NCBI GenBank assembly: GCA_033857955.1 | Contig: JAWVCW010000016.1 | Coordinates: 1 to 64,000 of the forward strand | Length of the DNA: 64,000 nucleotides | Direction: 5' to 3' | Source: Gaiellasilicea sp033857955 | Lineage (GTDB): Bacteria > Actinomycetota > Thermoleophilia > Gaiellales > Gaiellaceae | Shown: piece by piece, positions 49,476 through 56,847 of the stretch | Layout of the letters: every line of letters starts with the position of its first letter | Position numbering within the stretch: position 1 is the first letter of the stretch | Translations under genes and position numbers: made by a program | The notes under the pieces: model-generated | The model's database searches: none | What the model was told of the DNA's origin: nothing | Seen by the model: only the letters and a program-made list of their open reading frames with translations

Positions 49476-50267
49476 ATGATCGTCACCCTCGGGGACCTGT
49501 TGCTGGACGTGATCGTCCGGCTGCGCCAGCCGCTCGCCGAGGGCGCCGACGCGGACGCGACCACGCAGCTCGGGTGCGGCGGCCAGGCCGCAAACGTGGC
49601 CGCGTGGGTGGCCGAGCTCGGCGGGCAGGCGCGCTTCGTCGGCAAGCGGGCCGATGACGAGGCCGGCGGGATCGCCCAGCGCGGGCTCGAGCGCTACGGG
49701 GTCGAGGTTCGCGGGCCCGTCGTCGAGGGCCGCACCGGCACCGTCGTCTCGCTGGTGGCGGCGGACGGCGCGCGGACGATGGCCTCCGACCGCGGCGTCT
49801 CGCCCGACTTGCGCGGCGACGAGCTCGACCCGTCCTGGCTCGACGGCTGCTCGCATCTCCACCTTCCCGGCTACTCGCTCCTGCGCTCGCCGATCGACGA
49901 GGCCGCCCTTCGCACCGCCGAGCTCGCGCCGCGCGTCAGCGTCGACCTGTCGTCCTGGAGCGCGATCCGCGACTTCGGCCCGGAGCGCTTCCGCGAGCGG
50001 CTGGAGGCGCTCCGCCCCGCGATCGTGTTCGCGAACGAGGACGAGGAGCGAATCCTCGGCGGCCCGCTCGAGGGCTGCGAGTGGGTGCTGAAGCGCGGGT
50101 CGCTCGGCGCCCGCTTCGCGGATGTCGAGTGGCCCGCCGTTCCCGCCGAGGTCCTGGACACGACGGGCGCCGGAGACGCGCTCGCGGCCGGCTACCTCGT
50201 CGGCGGCCCGGAGCTGGCGCTCGCTGCCGCAGCGCGCTGCGTCGCGAAACTAGGCTCAATGCCATGA
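49476..50267 (+). CDS. psuK: PfkB-family carbohydrate kinase, probable pseudouridine kinase
   Basis: 263 aa from ATG 49476; ATG 49467 is three codons upstream. Substrate-binding GCGGQAANVAAWVAELGG, phosphate-binding and catalytic VLDTTGAGDALAAGYL near the end. It is short for PfkB. ATGA overlap with the pseudouridine-5'-phosphate glycosidase gene makes pseudouridine the best substrate guess, the product being the substrate of that enzyme. The name rests on this context. Confidence 0.85.
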   Translation: MIVTLGDLLLDVIVRLRQPLAEGADADATTQLGCGGQAANVAAWVAELGGQARFVGKRADDEAGGIAQRGLERYGVEVRGPVVEGRTGTVVSLVAADGARTMASDRGVSPDLRGDELDPSWLDGCSHLHLPGYSLLRSPIDEAALRTAELAPRVSVDLSSWSAIRDFGPERFRERLEALRPAIVFANEDEERILGGPLEGCEWVLKRGSLGARFADVEWPAVPAEVLDTTGAGDALAAGYLVGGPELALAAAARCVAKLGSMP

Positions 50268-51157
50268 ACGATCTGCTTCAGGTCTCGGACGAGGTCGGCC
50301 AGGCGCTCGCGGAACGGCGCCCAGTGGTCGCGCTCGAGACGACGCTCGTCGCGCACGGGTTCCCGCCCGGCGAGGGCGTCGAGGTCGGTCTCGAGAGCGA
50401 GCGGCGCGTGCGCGAGGCGGGCGGGGTGCCGGCGACGATCGGCGTCCTCGACGGGATGCTGCGCGTCGGCCTCACGGAGGACGAGCTCGGCCGCTTCACC
50501 GCCGACGCCCGCAAGGTCGGGCCACGCGACCTCGCAGCGGCGCTCGTGCAGGGTGCCGTCGGCGCGACCACGGTCGGCGGCACCCTCGCCGTGTGCCGGG
50601 CAGCCGGGATCGGGTTCATGGGCACGGGCGGCCTCGGCGGCGTCCACCGCGGCTTCCCGAGCCCGCCGGACGTCTCCGCCGACCTCGGTGAGCTGATCCG
50701 GACCGAGGCGCTGATCGTCTGCTCGGGCGTCAAGTCGATTCTGGACGTGACGGCGACCGCCGAAGTGCTCGAGACCCTCGGCGTGCCGGTGCTCGGCTAC
50801 CGCACCGACGACCTGCCCCTGTTCTACGCGGCGCACGGCGGGCCGCCGGTGTCCGCCCGCGTCGAGAGCGCCGAGGAGGCGGCCCAGATCGCGCGCACGC
50901 ACTGGCGGCTCGGCCGGCACACCTCGATCCTGCTCGGCCGTCCTGCCGAGCACAGCCTCGACGATGTCGAGCCGCTGATCGAGCAAGCACTCGCGGAGGC
51001 CCACGAGCAGGGCATCATGGGCCAGGCCGTGACGCCCTTCGTCCTTTCCTACCTCCACCTCGAGTCCGGCGGGCGCACGCTCGCCGCCAACCGCGAGCTG
51101 ATCGCAGACAACGCCGGCCTCGCCGCGGAGGTGGCAGTCGCCTATGCGTCTCTTTGA
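50264..51157 (+). CDS. psuG: Pseudouridine-5'-phosphate glycosidase
   Basis: 297 aa. VALETTLVAHGFPPGEGVE, PATIGVLDGMLRVGL, ATTVGGTLAVCRAAGI, FMGTGGLGGVHRG, VCSGVKSILDVTATAEVLE and LPLFY are the IndA/PsuG signatures, including the catalytic lysine in SGVKS. Splits pseudouridine 5'-phosphate into uracil and ribose 5-phosphate. Coupled to the kinase by ATGA and overlapping the next gene by 14 bases. Confidence 0.95.
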   Translation: MNDLLQVSDEVGQALAERRPVVALETTLVAHGFPPGEGVEVGLESERRVREAGGVPATIGVLDGMLRVGLTEDELGRFTADARKVGPRDLAAALVQGAVGATTVGGTLAVCRAAGIGFMGTGGLGGVHRGFPSPPDVSADLGELIRTEALIVCSGVKSILDVTATAEVLETLGVPVLGYRTDDLPLFYAAHGGPPVSARVESAEEAAQIARTHWRLGRHTSILLGRPAEHSLDDVEPLIEQALAEAHEQGIMGQAVTPFVLSYLHLESGGRTLAANRELIADNAGLAAEVAVAYASL

Positions 51158-52121
51158 CCGGGTCCGCGAGCTGCGTCTCGCCATCGATCGCGTCGAGCTG
51201 GAGCCACACGCTCTTTCGCTCAAGCACATGACTCGGCGCACGACCGTCGTCCACCTGCACGGCGCCGGGCACGAGGGGGTCGGCGAGGACGTCAGCTACG
51301 AGGAGGACCTCCAGCTGGCGTTCACGGACGATGCGCTGCCGCCGCTCGCAGGGGAGCACACCGTCGAGACGTTCTCCGAGCTCGTGGCCGGCCAGCCCGG
51401 CTACAGGCCGTGGGGGCTCGAGTCGGCCGCACTCGACCTCGCGCTCCGCCAGGCCGGGCTCTCGCTCGCCGACGCGGTCGGCCGTGAGCCGAAGCCCGTG
51501 CGCTTCGTCGTCTCCCAGAGCGCGGTCCGCGAGTGGCGCGAGCTCTATCCCGAGATTCGCTTCAAGCTCGATGCGAGCGACAAGTGGACCGACGAGGTCG
51601 TGGCGGAGCTCGCCGCGACGGGCGCCGTCGACGTCGTCGACCTGAAGGGCCTGTACGAGGGCGAATGGGTCGACGCGACGCCCTCGGCCGAGCTGTACAG
51701 CCGCGTGGCCGACGCGTTTCCGGACGCCTGGCTGGAGGACGCACGGCTCACCGACGAGACGCGGCCGGTGCTCGAGCCGCACCGCGACCGGCTCACCTGG
51801 GACTTCCCGATTCACTCCGTCGCGGACGTCGACGCGCTCGAGTGGCCACCGCGCTGCCTCAACTCGAAGCCGTCGCGCTTCGGCTCGGTCCGCAACCTCT
51901 TCGACTTCTACGACGCGTGCGGGGAGCGCGAGATCGCGCTGTACGGTGGGGGCCAGTTCGAGCTCGGTCCCGGCCGCGCCCAGATCCAGCATCTCGCCTC
52001 GCTCTTCCACGCCGACGCGCCGAACGACGTCGCGCCGAAGGAGTACAACGACGGCGGCCCCAGGCCGGGCCTGCCGCAGAGCCCGCTTCCGCCCGCGTCC
52101 GCCGAGCCCGGCTTCCGGTGA
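51144..52121 (+). CDS. Enolase-superfamily (OSBS/MLE-like) protein
   Basis: 325 aa. An N-terminal capping domain (about 1-95) and a partial TIM barrel with acidic metal-ligand candidates in VDVVDLKGLYEG, DAWLEDARL and LTWDFPIHS, the basic LNSKPSRFGSV and GGGQFELGPGR near the end. This pattern is that of the muconate-lactonising / o-succinylbenzoate-synthase group, but the KxK pair of the second strand is reduced to FKLDAS. It overlaps psuG by 14 bases, so it is part of the same operon. Reaction unknown. Confidence 0.8.
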   Translation: MRLFDRVRELRLAIDRVELEPHALSLKHMTRRTTVVHLHGAGHEGVGEDVSYEEDLQLAFTDDALPPLAGEHTVETFSELVAGQPGYRPWGLESAALDLALRQAGLSLADAVGREPKPVRFVVSQSAVREWRELYPEIRFKLDASDKWTDEVVAELAATGAVDVVDLKGLYEGEWVDATPSAELYSRVADAFPDAWLEDARLTDETRPVLEPHRDRLTWDFPIHSVADVDALEWPPRCLNSKPSRFGSVRNLFDFYDACGEREIALYGGGQFELGPGRAQIQHLASLFHADAPNDVAPKEYNDGGPRPGLPQSPLPPASAEPGFR

Positions 52122-52306
52122 GCTACAAGCGGCCGCTCACCAGCCGCGGCGCTCTGAAACGAGGCGAGCGCGAGCGCGCAGTCGGCGTCGACCCCGAGGA
52201 CGAGGCCGCTCGCTGGCTCGCGGAGCACGATCCGAAGCCGACGCCCCCGGAGCCGAAGGCGGCGAAGAAGTCCAAGGCCGTGCACCGCTTCCGCCAGCAG
52301 CAGTAG
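52118..52306 (+). CDS. Small basic hypothetical protein
   Basis: 62 aa from GTG 52118, overlapping the enolase-like stop as GTGA. Rich in Lys, Arg, Pro and Glu with no hydrophobic core (KRPLTSRGALKRGERERA, AAKKSKAVHRFRQQQ), so probably disordered. Last gene of the psuK operon. Function unknown. Confidence 0.65.
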   Translation: MSYKRPLTSRGALKRGERERAVGVDPEDEAARWLAEHDPKPTPPEPKAAKKSKAVHRFRQQQ

Positions 52307-52314
52307 CGCGAGCG

Positions 52315-52602
52315 TTAGGCGTCCAGGACCCCCAGGAGCGTGTCGATGTCGACGAGCTCGAGCGACTGCAGCTTCGCGCTGCCGCGGGCTCCGAGCGCGA
52401 GCGAGATCTTGGCGACGGTCGCGGCGTCGGCGGCCTCGATGATGTTCACGAAGTCGTACTCGCCGAGCGTTGCCCACTGGTGCAACACCTTCGCGCCGAG
52501 CTCCTCAACGTCGCGGTTCACCTCGCGCAGCCGGCTCGGGTTCGCCTTCAGCGTCTGAACGCCCTGCGGGGTCAGCGTCGTGAGCATCAGATAGGTCGGC
52601 AT
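52315..52602 (-). CDS. GYD-domain protein
   Basis: 95 aa. YLMLTTLTPQGVQTLKANPSR, the GEYDFVNIIEA motif that names the domain, and AKISLALGARGSAKLQSL. A dimeric alpha/beta barrel fold related to the small muconolactone-type proteins. ATG 52602 has the strongest Shine-Dalgarno in the window (GAGGAGGTG, about five bases away). Function unknown. Confidence 0.88.
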   Translation of the reverse strand: MPTYLMLTTLTPQGVQTLKANPSRLREVNRDVEELGAKVLHQWATLGEYDFVNIIEAADAATVAKISLALGARGSAKLQSLELVDIDTLLGVLDA

Positions 52603-52612
52603 CAGCACCTCC

Positions 52613-53272
52613 TCAATTCGCGGAGCTCGATCGTACTCGGGCGACCTGGTCGACGTAGAGCAGCGCGCCCCCGAGGAAGAGGAGCGGCGACATGACGAGA
52701 TCGGCGAGCCCGAGAGCGGCACGCTCTCCCGCGTCGCCCAGGTCGCGGAGGAGGAGCACGAGGGTCAGCTTCACCAGCCCGAAGAGGACGACGAGCGTCG
52801 CGAGCGACCCGAGCGCATGGACGTAGTCGGCGCGGGCCAGCTGGACCGCGCGGCGGAGAGCGGCGCGGGTCCCCAGGCGCTCGAGCACCAACACCGGCAC
52901 CACCAGGCCGACGAGCGCGAGCCACGCCACGGCCGGGAGCACGTAGAGGAGCGTCAGGAAGGCGGCCGGCACGAACACGATCGAGCCCACGAGGACCGCA
53001 CGCACGACGTCTTCCGTGCGGGGCCGCACGCCGCCGACGATCGCCGAGGCGCCGGTGAAGGATGCGGCCATGAGCGGCGCCCCGGCCGCCAGCACGAGGA
53101 CCTGAAAGAGCGTGTGATGGCCGGCCGTGATCTGGTTGATCACCGTCAGGCTGATCCCCAGCGCAAGCGACGGCCAGAGATTGTCTCCGTAGAGCTTCAG
53201 CGTCTCGGCCACGAGCTGCCCGACGGTGCGGGTTTCGGGCGGGAGCGGCGGCGGCAGCGCGGTCTTGCTCAC
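52613..53272 (-). CDS. Multi-spanning membrane protein
   Basis: 219 aa from GTG 53272. About six hydrophobic segments after a short proline-rich tail (PPPLPPETRTVGQLVAETLKLYGDN), resembling the membrane domain found in some glycerophosphodiesterases and DUF975-type proteins. The stop TGA overlaps the leader of the GYD gene; GTGA overlap with mqnB upstream. Function unknown. Confidence 0.75.
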   Translation of the reverse strand: MSKTALPPPLPPETRTVGQLVAETLKLYGDNLWPSLALGISLTVINQITAGHHTLFQVLVLAAGAPLMAASFTGASAIVGGVRPRTEDVVRAVLVGSIVFVPAAFLTLLYVLPAVAWLALVGLVVPVLVLERLGTRAALRRAVQLARADYVHALGSLATLVVLFGLVKLTLVLLLRDLGDAGERAALGLADLVMSPLLFLGGALLYVDQVARVRSSSAN

Positions 53273-53817
53273 GCGCCGGACGCTACAGCGACGAGCCGGG
53301 GAAGCAGCTCCGCAAGGGCCGCGAACGCGTCGTCGAACCGCCAGAGCGAGCGGTCGGCCTCGTCGATCTCGTTGGAGACGACGCGAACCTCGACCGCCGG
53401 CACGCCGGCGAGCCCGCATGCGCGCAGGACCGCAAAGCCCTCCATCGCCTCGACGTCCACGTCGCGGGAGCCCCCGACGCGCGCGCTCGTCCCGATCGGC
53501 TGCACGCGCGCGGCGGGAAAGGCGGCACGGAGCCGCGCGAGCAGGTCTGCGTCGGGCAGCGCCCGCGCGACGACGAACGGCCCCGCCGCGTCGCAATAGA
53601 TCGCTTCGGAGCCGAGCACGAGCGTCAGTGGCTCGAGCCCGCGCGCGCCCGCGATCCCGACGTGGAGGACGGCGGTCGGCAGCTCCTCGGCGAGCGCCCG
53701 CGCCGTCGCGACCGCCGCGTCGACCGGCCCGATCCCGCAGAGAACCGTCCGCGCGCCTTCGACGGGAACGAGCTCCCGCCTCGTCGCAGCCACCACGAGA
53801 ACGCCCGGGCCGGCCAA
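53269..53817 (-). CDS. mqnB: Futalosine hydrolase
   Basis: 182 aa from TTG 53817 (GTG 53796 is the alternative). Nucleoside phosphorylase fold: VVAATRRELVPV, LCGIGPVDAAVATA, HVGIAGARGLEP, and the closing DVDVEAMEGFAVLRACGLAG with VVSNEIDEADRSLW. MqnB releases hypoxanthine from futalosine in the alternative menaquinone route. Other mqn genes are not in the window. The TTG lies inside the 23-bp palindrome. Confidence 0.87.
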   Translation of the reverse strand: MAGPGVLVVAATRRELVPVEGARTVLCGIGPVDAAVATARALAEELPTAVLHVGIAGARGLEPLTLVLGSEAIYCDAAGPFVVARALPDADLLARLRAAFPAARVQPIGTSARVGGSRDVDVEAMEGFAVLRACGLAGVPAVEVRVVSNEIDEADRSLWRFDDAFAALAELLPRLVAVASGA

Positions 53818-53836
53818 GTAACAGTCTGTTACTTGG
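53814..53836. repeat. 23-bp palindrome CCAAGTAACAG-T-CTGTTACTTGG, copy 2
   Basis: Identical to 34666-34688 apart from the central base. It contains the TAA stop of pepF and the probable TTG start of mqnB, so it spans a translational junction. Confidence 0.85.
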
Positions 53837-55628
53837 GGTCGTCGAGCTCGGCGGCGAGCTGCTCGGCCTCGTCGACGAGCACGCCGATCGCGTCGAGGCC
53901 CGCTGCCCAGAAGCCCGGATCCCCGATGTCGAAGCCGAGCCGCGAGGCGAGCTCGGCCGGCGGCGCCGAGCCGCCCGCGCGCAGGAGGTCGAGGTACGGC
54001 TCCACGAGCGCCTCGCCCTCGTCGAGGTAGCGCCGGTAGATGGCGAGCGAGAAGAGGTAGCCGAACGAGTACGCGTAGACGTAGCCGGGCACGGCGATGA
54101 AGTGCGGCACGTAGCTCCACCAGAGCCCGTAGTTGTCGGTGACCTCGACCGAGTCCCCGAGCATCCGCCGCTGCTCTGCCGACCAGAGCTCCGAGATCCG
54201 CTCGACGGGTAGCTCACCCTCGTCGCGGCGGCCCGTGTGGATCGCGTGCTCGAAGCGGTTGAGCGCGATCTGGCGGAAGACAGTCGAGATTGCGTCGTCG
54301 ATGCGGCCGACGATCAGGTCGAGGCGCGCGCGGGGATCGTCCTCTCTCGCCATCAGCTTCTCGAACGTGAGCGCCTCGCCGAACACCGACGCCGTCTCGG
54401 CGAGGGTCAGTGGCGTCCGGGCATTCAGCAGCCCCAGATCCTGTGCGAGCGAGCCGTGCAGCCCATGGCCGAGCTCGTGCGCCAGCGTCAGCACGCTCCG
54501 CCGCTCACCGGCGTAGTTCATCAGCACGTACGGGTGGACTTCCGGGACGAGCGTCGCGCAGAACGCGCCGAGCATCTTCCCCGGCCGCACCGCGGCGTCG
54601 ATCCAGTCCTTCTCGAAGAAGTTCCCGATGATGTCGCCCGCCAGCGGCGAGAAGCCCGCGAACGCGTCGAGGACGAGGTCCTGCGCGTCCTCCCACGGGA
54701 TCGTGCCGCCGACCTCCTGCAACGGCGCGAAGCGGTCGTAGTCCCGTAGCCGCGGCAGCCCGAGCAGCCGGGCCTTGAGGGCATAGAAGCGCTGCGGGAT
54801 GTCGTAGCGAGCGACGATCGCGTCGACGAGGCTCTGCGCCGCTTCGTCCGGGATCTCGTTCGAGAGATTCCGGGCCGCGATCCACGACTCGTAGCCGCGC
54901 AGGCGGTCCTCGATCGCGTGATCGTTCAGGATCGTGTTCAGGACGTAGCCACGCGTGCGCAGGCCCGGCCGGAGCGTTTCCGTGACGGCTTCGGCGACGC
55001 GCGCTCGGTCGCCCTGGTCGGTCAGCCGCGAGAGCCGCGAAAGCGCCTCGTCGAGCGAGAGCTGCTCGCCGTCATGAGAGACGCGGAGGTCGGAGAGGAG
55101 CTCGGTGAAGAAGCGGCCCCACGCGCTCGAGCCGGTGACGCTCTTCTCGGCCGAGATCTTCTCCTCGGGCTCCGAGAGCTGATACGGCTTGTAGCGGCGC
55201 TCCGAGCGGAGAACGGCGGCGTAGCGGTCGAGCGCGGGATCGGAGAGCAGCCGCTCGGCGGTGTCGTCGTCGAGCTCGCTCCACTCGAGGTCGAAGAAGA
55301 GCAGCTCGGTCTCGATCTGCGTGTTCCGCTCGCGGATCTTCTGGACGAGCGCGCCGCGGGCCTGGTCGGAGCTGTCGGCAGCCTGCCTCAGGCGGGAGTA
55401 CGTCTCGACGCGCGTCGAGGCGGACTTGATCCGCTCGAGCTCGGCGACGGCGTCGCTGAGCTCGCCTGCGGAGAGCTCGCCGAGCTTGCCGCGGTAGCGC
55501 TCACGGAATGCCTGTGAGGCGGCGAGCGCTTCCTCGAGCTCGGATTCGATCTTCGGATCGTCGGGGCCCTCGTACAGATCGGAGAGATTCCACTCGACGG
55601 CCTCGGCGCCGGTCGCGACTGAGCTCAC
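53829..55628 (-). CDS. pepF: Oligoendopeptidase F-type M3 peptidase
   Basis: 599 aa from GTG 55628. N-terminal PepF domain (about 10-190), M3 catalytic domain with the zinc motif TLAHELGHGLHG near 382-393, a third ligand in TASVFGEALTFE, and the closing substrate tyrosines in YVPHFIAVPGYVYAYSFGYL. Cytoplasmic enzyme degrading short peptides. Ten bases after the saccharopine-dehydrogenase-like gene. Confidence 0.95.
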   Translation of the reverse strand: MSSVATGAEAVEWNLSDLYEGPDDPKIESELEEALAASQAFRERYRGKLGELSAGELSDAVAELERIKSASTRVETYSRLRQAADSSDQARGALVQKIRERNTQIETELLFFDLEWSELDDDTAERLLSDPALDRYAAVLRSERRYKPYQLSEPEEKISAEKSVTGSSAWGRFFTELLSDLRVSHDGEQLSLDEALSRLSRLTDQGDRARVAEAVTETLRPGLRTRGYVLNTILNDHAIEDRLRGYESWIAARNLSNEIPDEAAQSLVDAIVARYDIPQRFYALKARLLGLPRLRDYDRFAPLQEVGGTIPWEDAQDLVLDAFAGFSPLAGDIIGNFFEKDWIDAAVRPGKMLGAFCATLVPEVHPYVLMNYAGERRSVLTLAHELGHGLHGSLAQDLGLLNARTPLTLAETASVFGEALTFEKLMAREDDPRARLDLIVGRIDDAISTVFRQIALNRFEHAIHTGRRDEGELPVERISELWSAEQRRMLGDSVEVTDNYGLWWSYVPHFIAVPGYVYAYSFGYLFSLAIYRRYLDEGEALVEPYLDLLRAGGSAPPAELASRLGFDIGDPGFWAAGLDAIGVLVDEAEQLAAELDDPK

Positions 55629-55637
55629 GACGAAAAC

Positions 55638-56822
55638 CTACCGATCCTCGATCCCGTGTGGCGCGCCGTAGTCCGCGAGCAGCTCGAGGAACGGCTGCGG
55701 CGGGAAGGCCTCGGGACCGAGGACGCCGGTGCCCTGCCAGGTGCCCGTCGCGAGGAGCTCCAGCGCGACGACCGGATTCAGCGCCGTCTGCAAGACGACG
55801 GCCTGGTGCCCCCACTCCCGCATCGAATGCTCGTTGTCGAGCACGTGGTAGAGGTAGGTCTGCCGCGGCTGTCCGTCCTTGCCGGTGCCGGTGACCCACG
55901 TGCCGGCGCACGTCTTCCCGCGCATCCGGTCGCCGAGCGTCGCCGGGTCGGGCAGCACGGCCGCGACGACGTCACGGGGCGCCACCTCGACGCCGCGCAC
56001 CTTGATCGGCTTCGTCGAGTCGAGGCCGAGCTTTCGCAGCGTCTTCAGCACCTCGATGAACTCCTCGCCGAGGCCGTACTTGAAGTCGACGCGGCGGCAG
56101 TCGATGTAGCGCGGGATCAGCAGCACTTCCTCGTGCTCGACGTTGACGCACTCGACGGGCCCGATCCCTTCCGGGAAGACGAAGACCTCAGGCTCGGAGA
56201 ACGGCTCGGTCGTGTACCAGCCGCGATCGCGTTCCCAGATCACCGGCGGGTTGAGACATTCCTCGATCGTCGTCCAGATCGAGAACGTGGGCGCGAAGTC
56301 GTATCCCTCGACGATGAGGTTCGCCCCGTCCCGGACGCCGATCTCGTCGATCTCCGAGAAGAGCTCGTCGCTCGCATAGCGGGCGAAGACGTCGGAGAGG
56401 CCCGGCTCGACGCCGATCCCGACAAGCGCGAGCAAGCCCGCCTCCTCCCACCGCCCCGCCTGCGCGAACTGCGCGTCGCCGAGCTTGACCCCGGCCTCCG
56501 CGTCGGAGAGCGTCATCGCCATGTCGAGATAGGTGCAGCCGGCGTCGAACGCCGCCTGGAAGATCGGCGGGTTGAAGCGTGGGTCCACCGCGTTGAGGAT
56601 CGTGTCCGCGCCTTCGGCGCGCGCGAGCGCCGCGATCGCCGACGCGTCCGAGGCGTCGACCACCGCGCTGTCGAAGCGCTCGTCGCCATGGGGCTCGACC
56701 GAGCGCCGAGCGCGAGCCTCGTCGACGTCGGCAAAGACCATCCGCTCGAAGAAGCCACGGCGCTGCGCGACCGCGGCGACCGCAGCTCCCACTCCTCCCG
56801 CGCCGACCACGAGAACCCGCAT
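55638..56822 (-). CDS. Saccharopine-dehydrogenase-family oxidoreductase
   Basis: 394 aa. Rossmann opening VLVVGAGGVGAAVAAVAQRRG, then ADVDEARAR, ILNAVDPRFNPPIFQAAFDAGCTYLD and GIGVEPGLSDVFARYA, as in carboxynorspermidine synthase, lysine 6-dehydrogenase and related enzymes. A reductive amination or oxidative deamination of an amino acid or polyamine precursor is likely. TAGCGT eight bases before the ATG shares TA with the -10 of the divergent S9 peptidase gene. Confidence 0.9.
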   Translation of the reverse strand: MRVLVVGAGGVGAAVAAVAQRRGFFERMVFADVDEARARRSVEPHGDERFDSAVVDASDASAIAALARAEGADTILNAVDPRFNPPIFQAAFDAGCTYLDMAMTLSDAEAGVKLGDAQFAQAGRWEEAGLLALVGIGVEPGLSDVFARYASDELFSEIDEIGVRDGANLIVEGYDFAPTFSIWTTIEECLNPPVIWERDRGWYTTEPFSEPEVFVFPEGIGPVECVNVEHEEVLLIPRYIDCRRVDFKYGLGEEFIEVLKTLRKLGLDSTKPIKVRGVEVAPRDVVAAVLPDPATLGDRMRGKTCAGTWVTGTGKDGQPRQTYLYHVLDNEHSMREWGHQAVVLQTALNPVVALELLATGTWQGTGVLGPEAFPPQPFLELLADYGAPHGIEDR

Positions 56823-56847
56823 TGCGTGGGACGCTACAGTGCCGCGC
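56823..56847. promoter_or_regulatory. Divergent promoters with shared -10 TA
   Basis: Minus-strand TAGCGT (56836-56831) is eight bases before ATG 56822; plus-strand TACAGT (56835-56840) is seven bases before GTG 56848. The boxes overlap at TA 56835-56836, so one 25-bp gap drives two leaderless genes. Confidence 0.6.
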
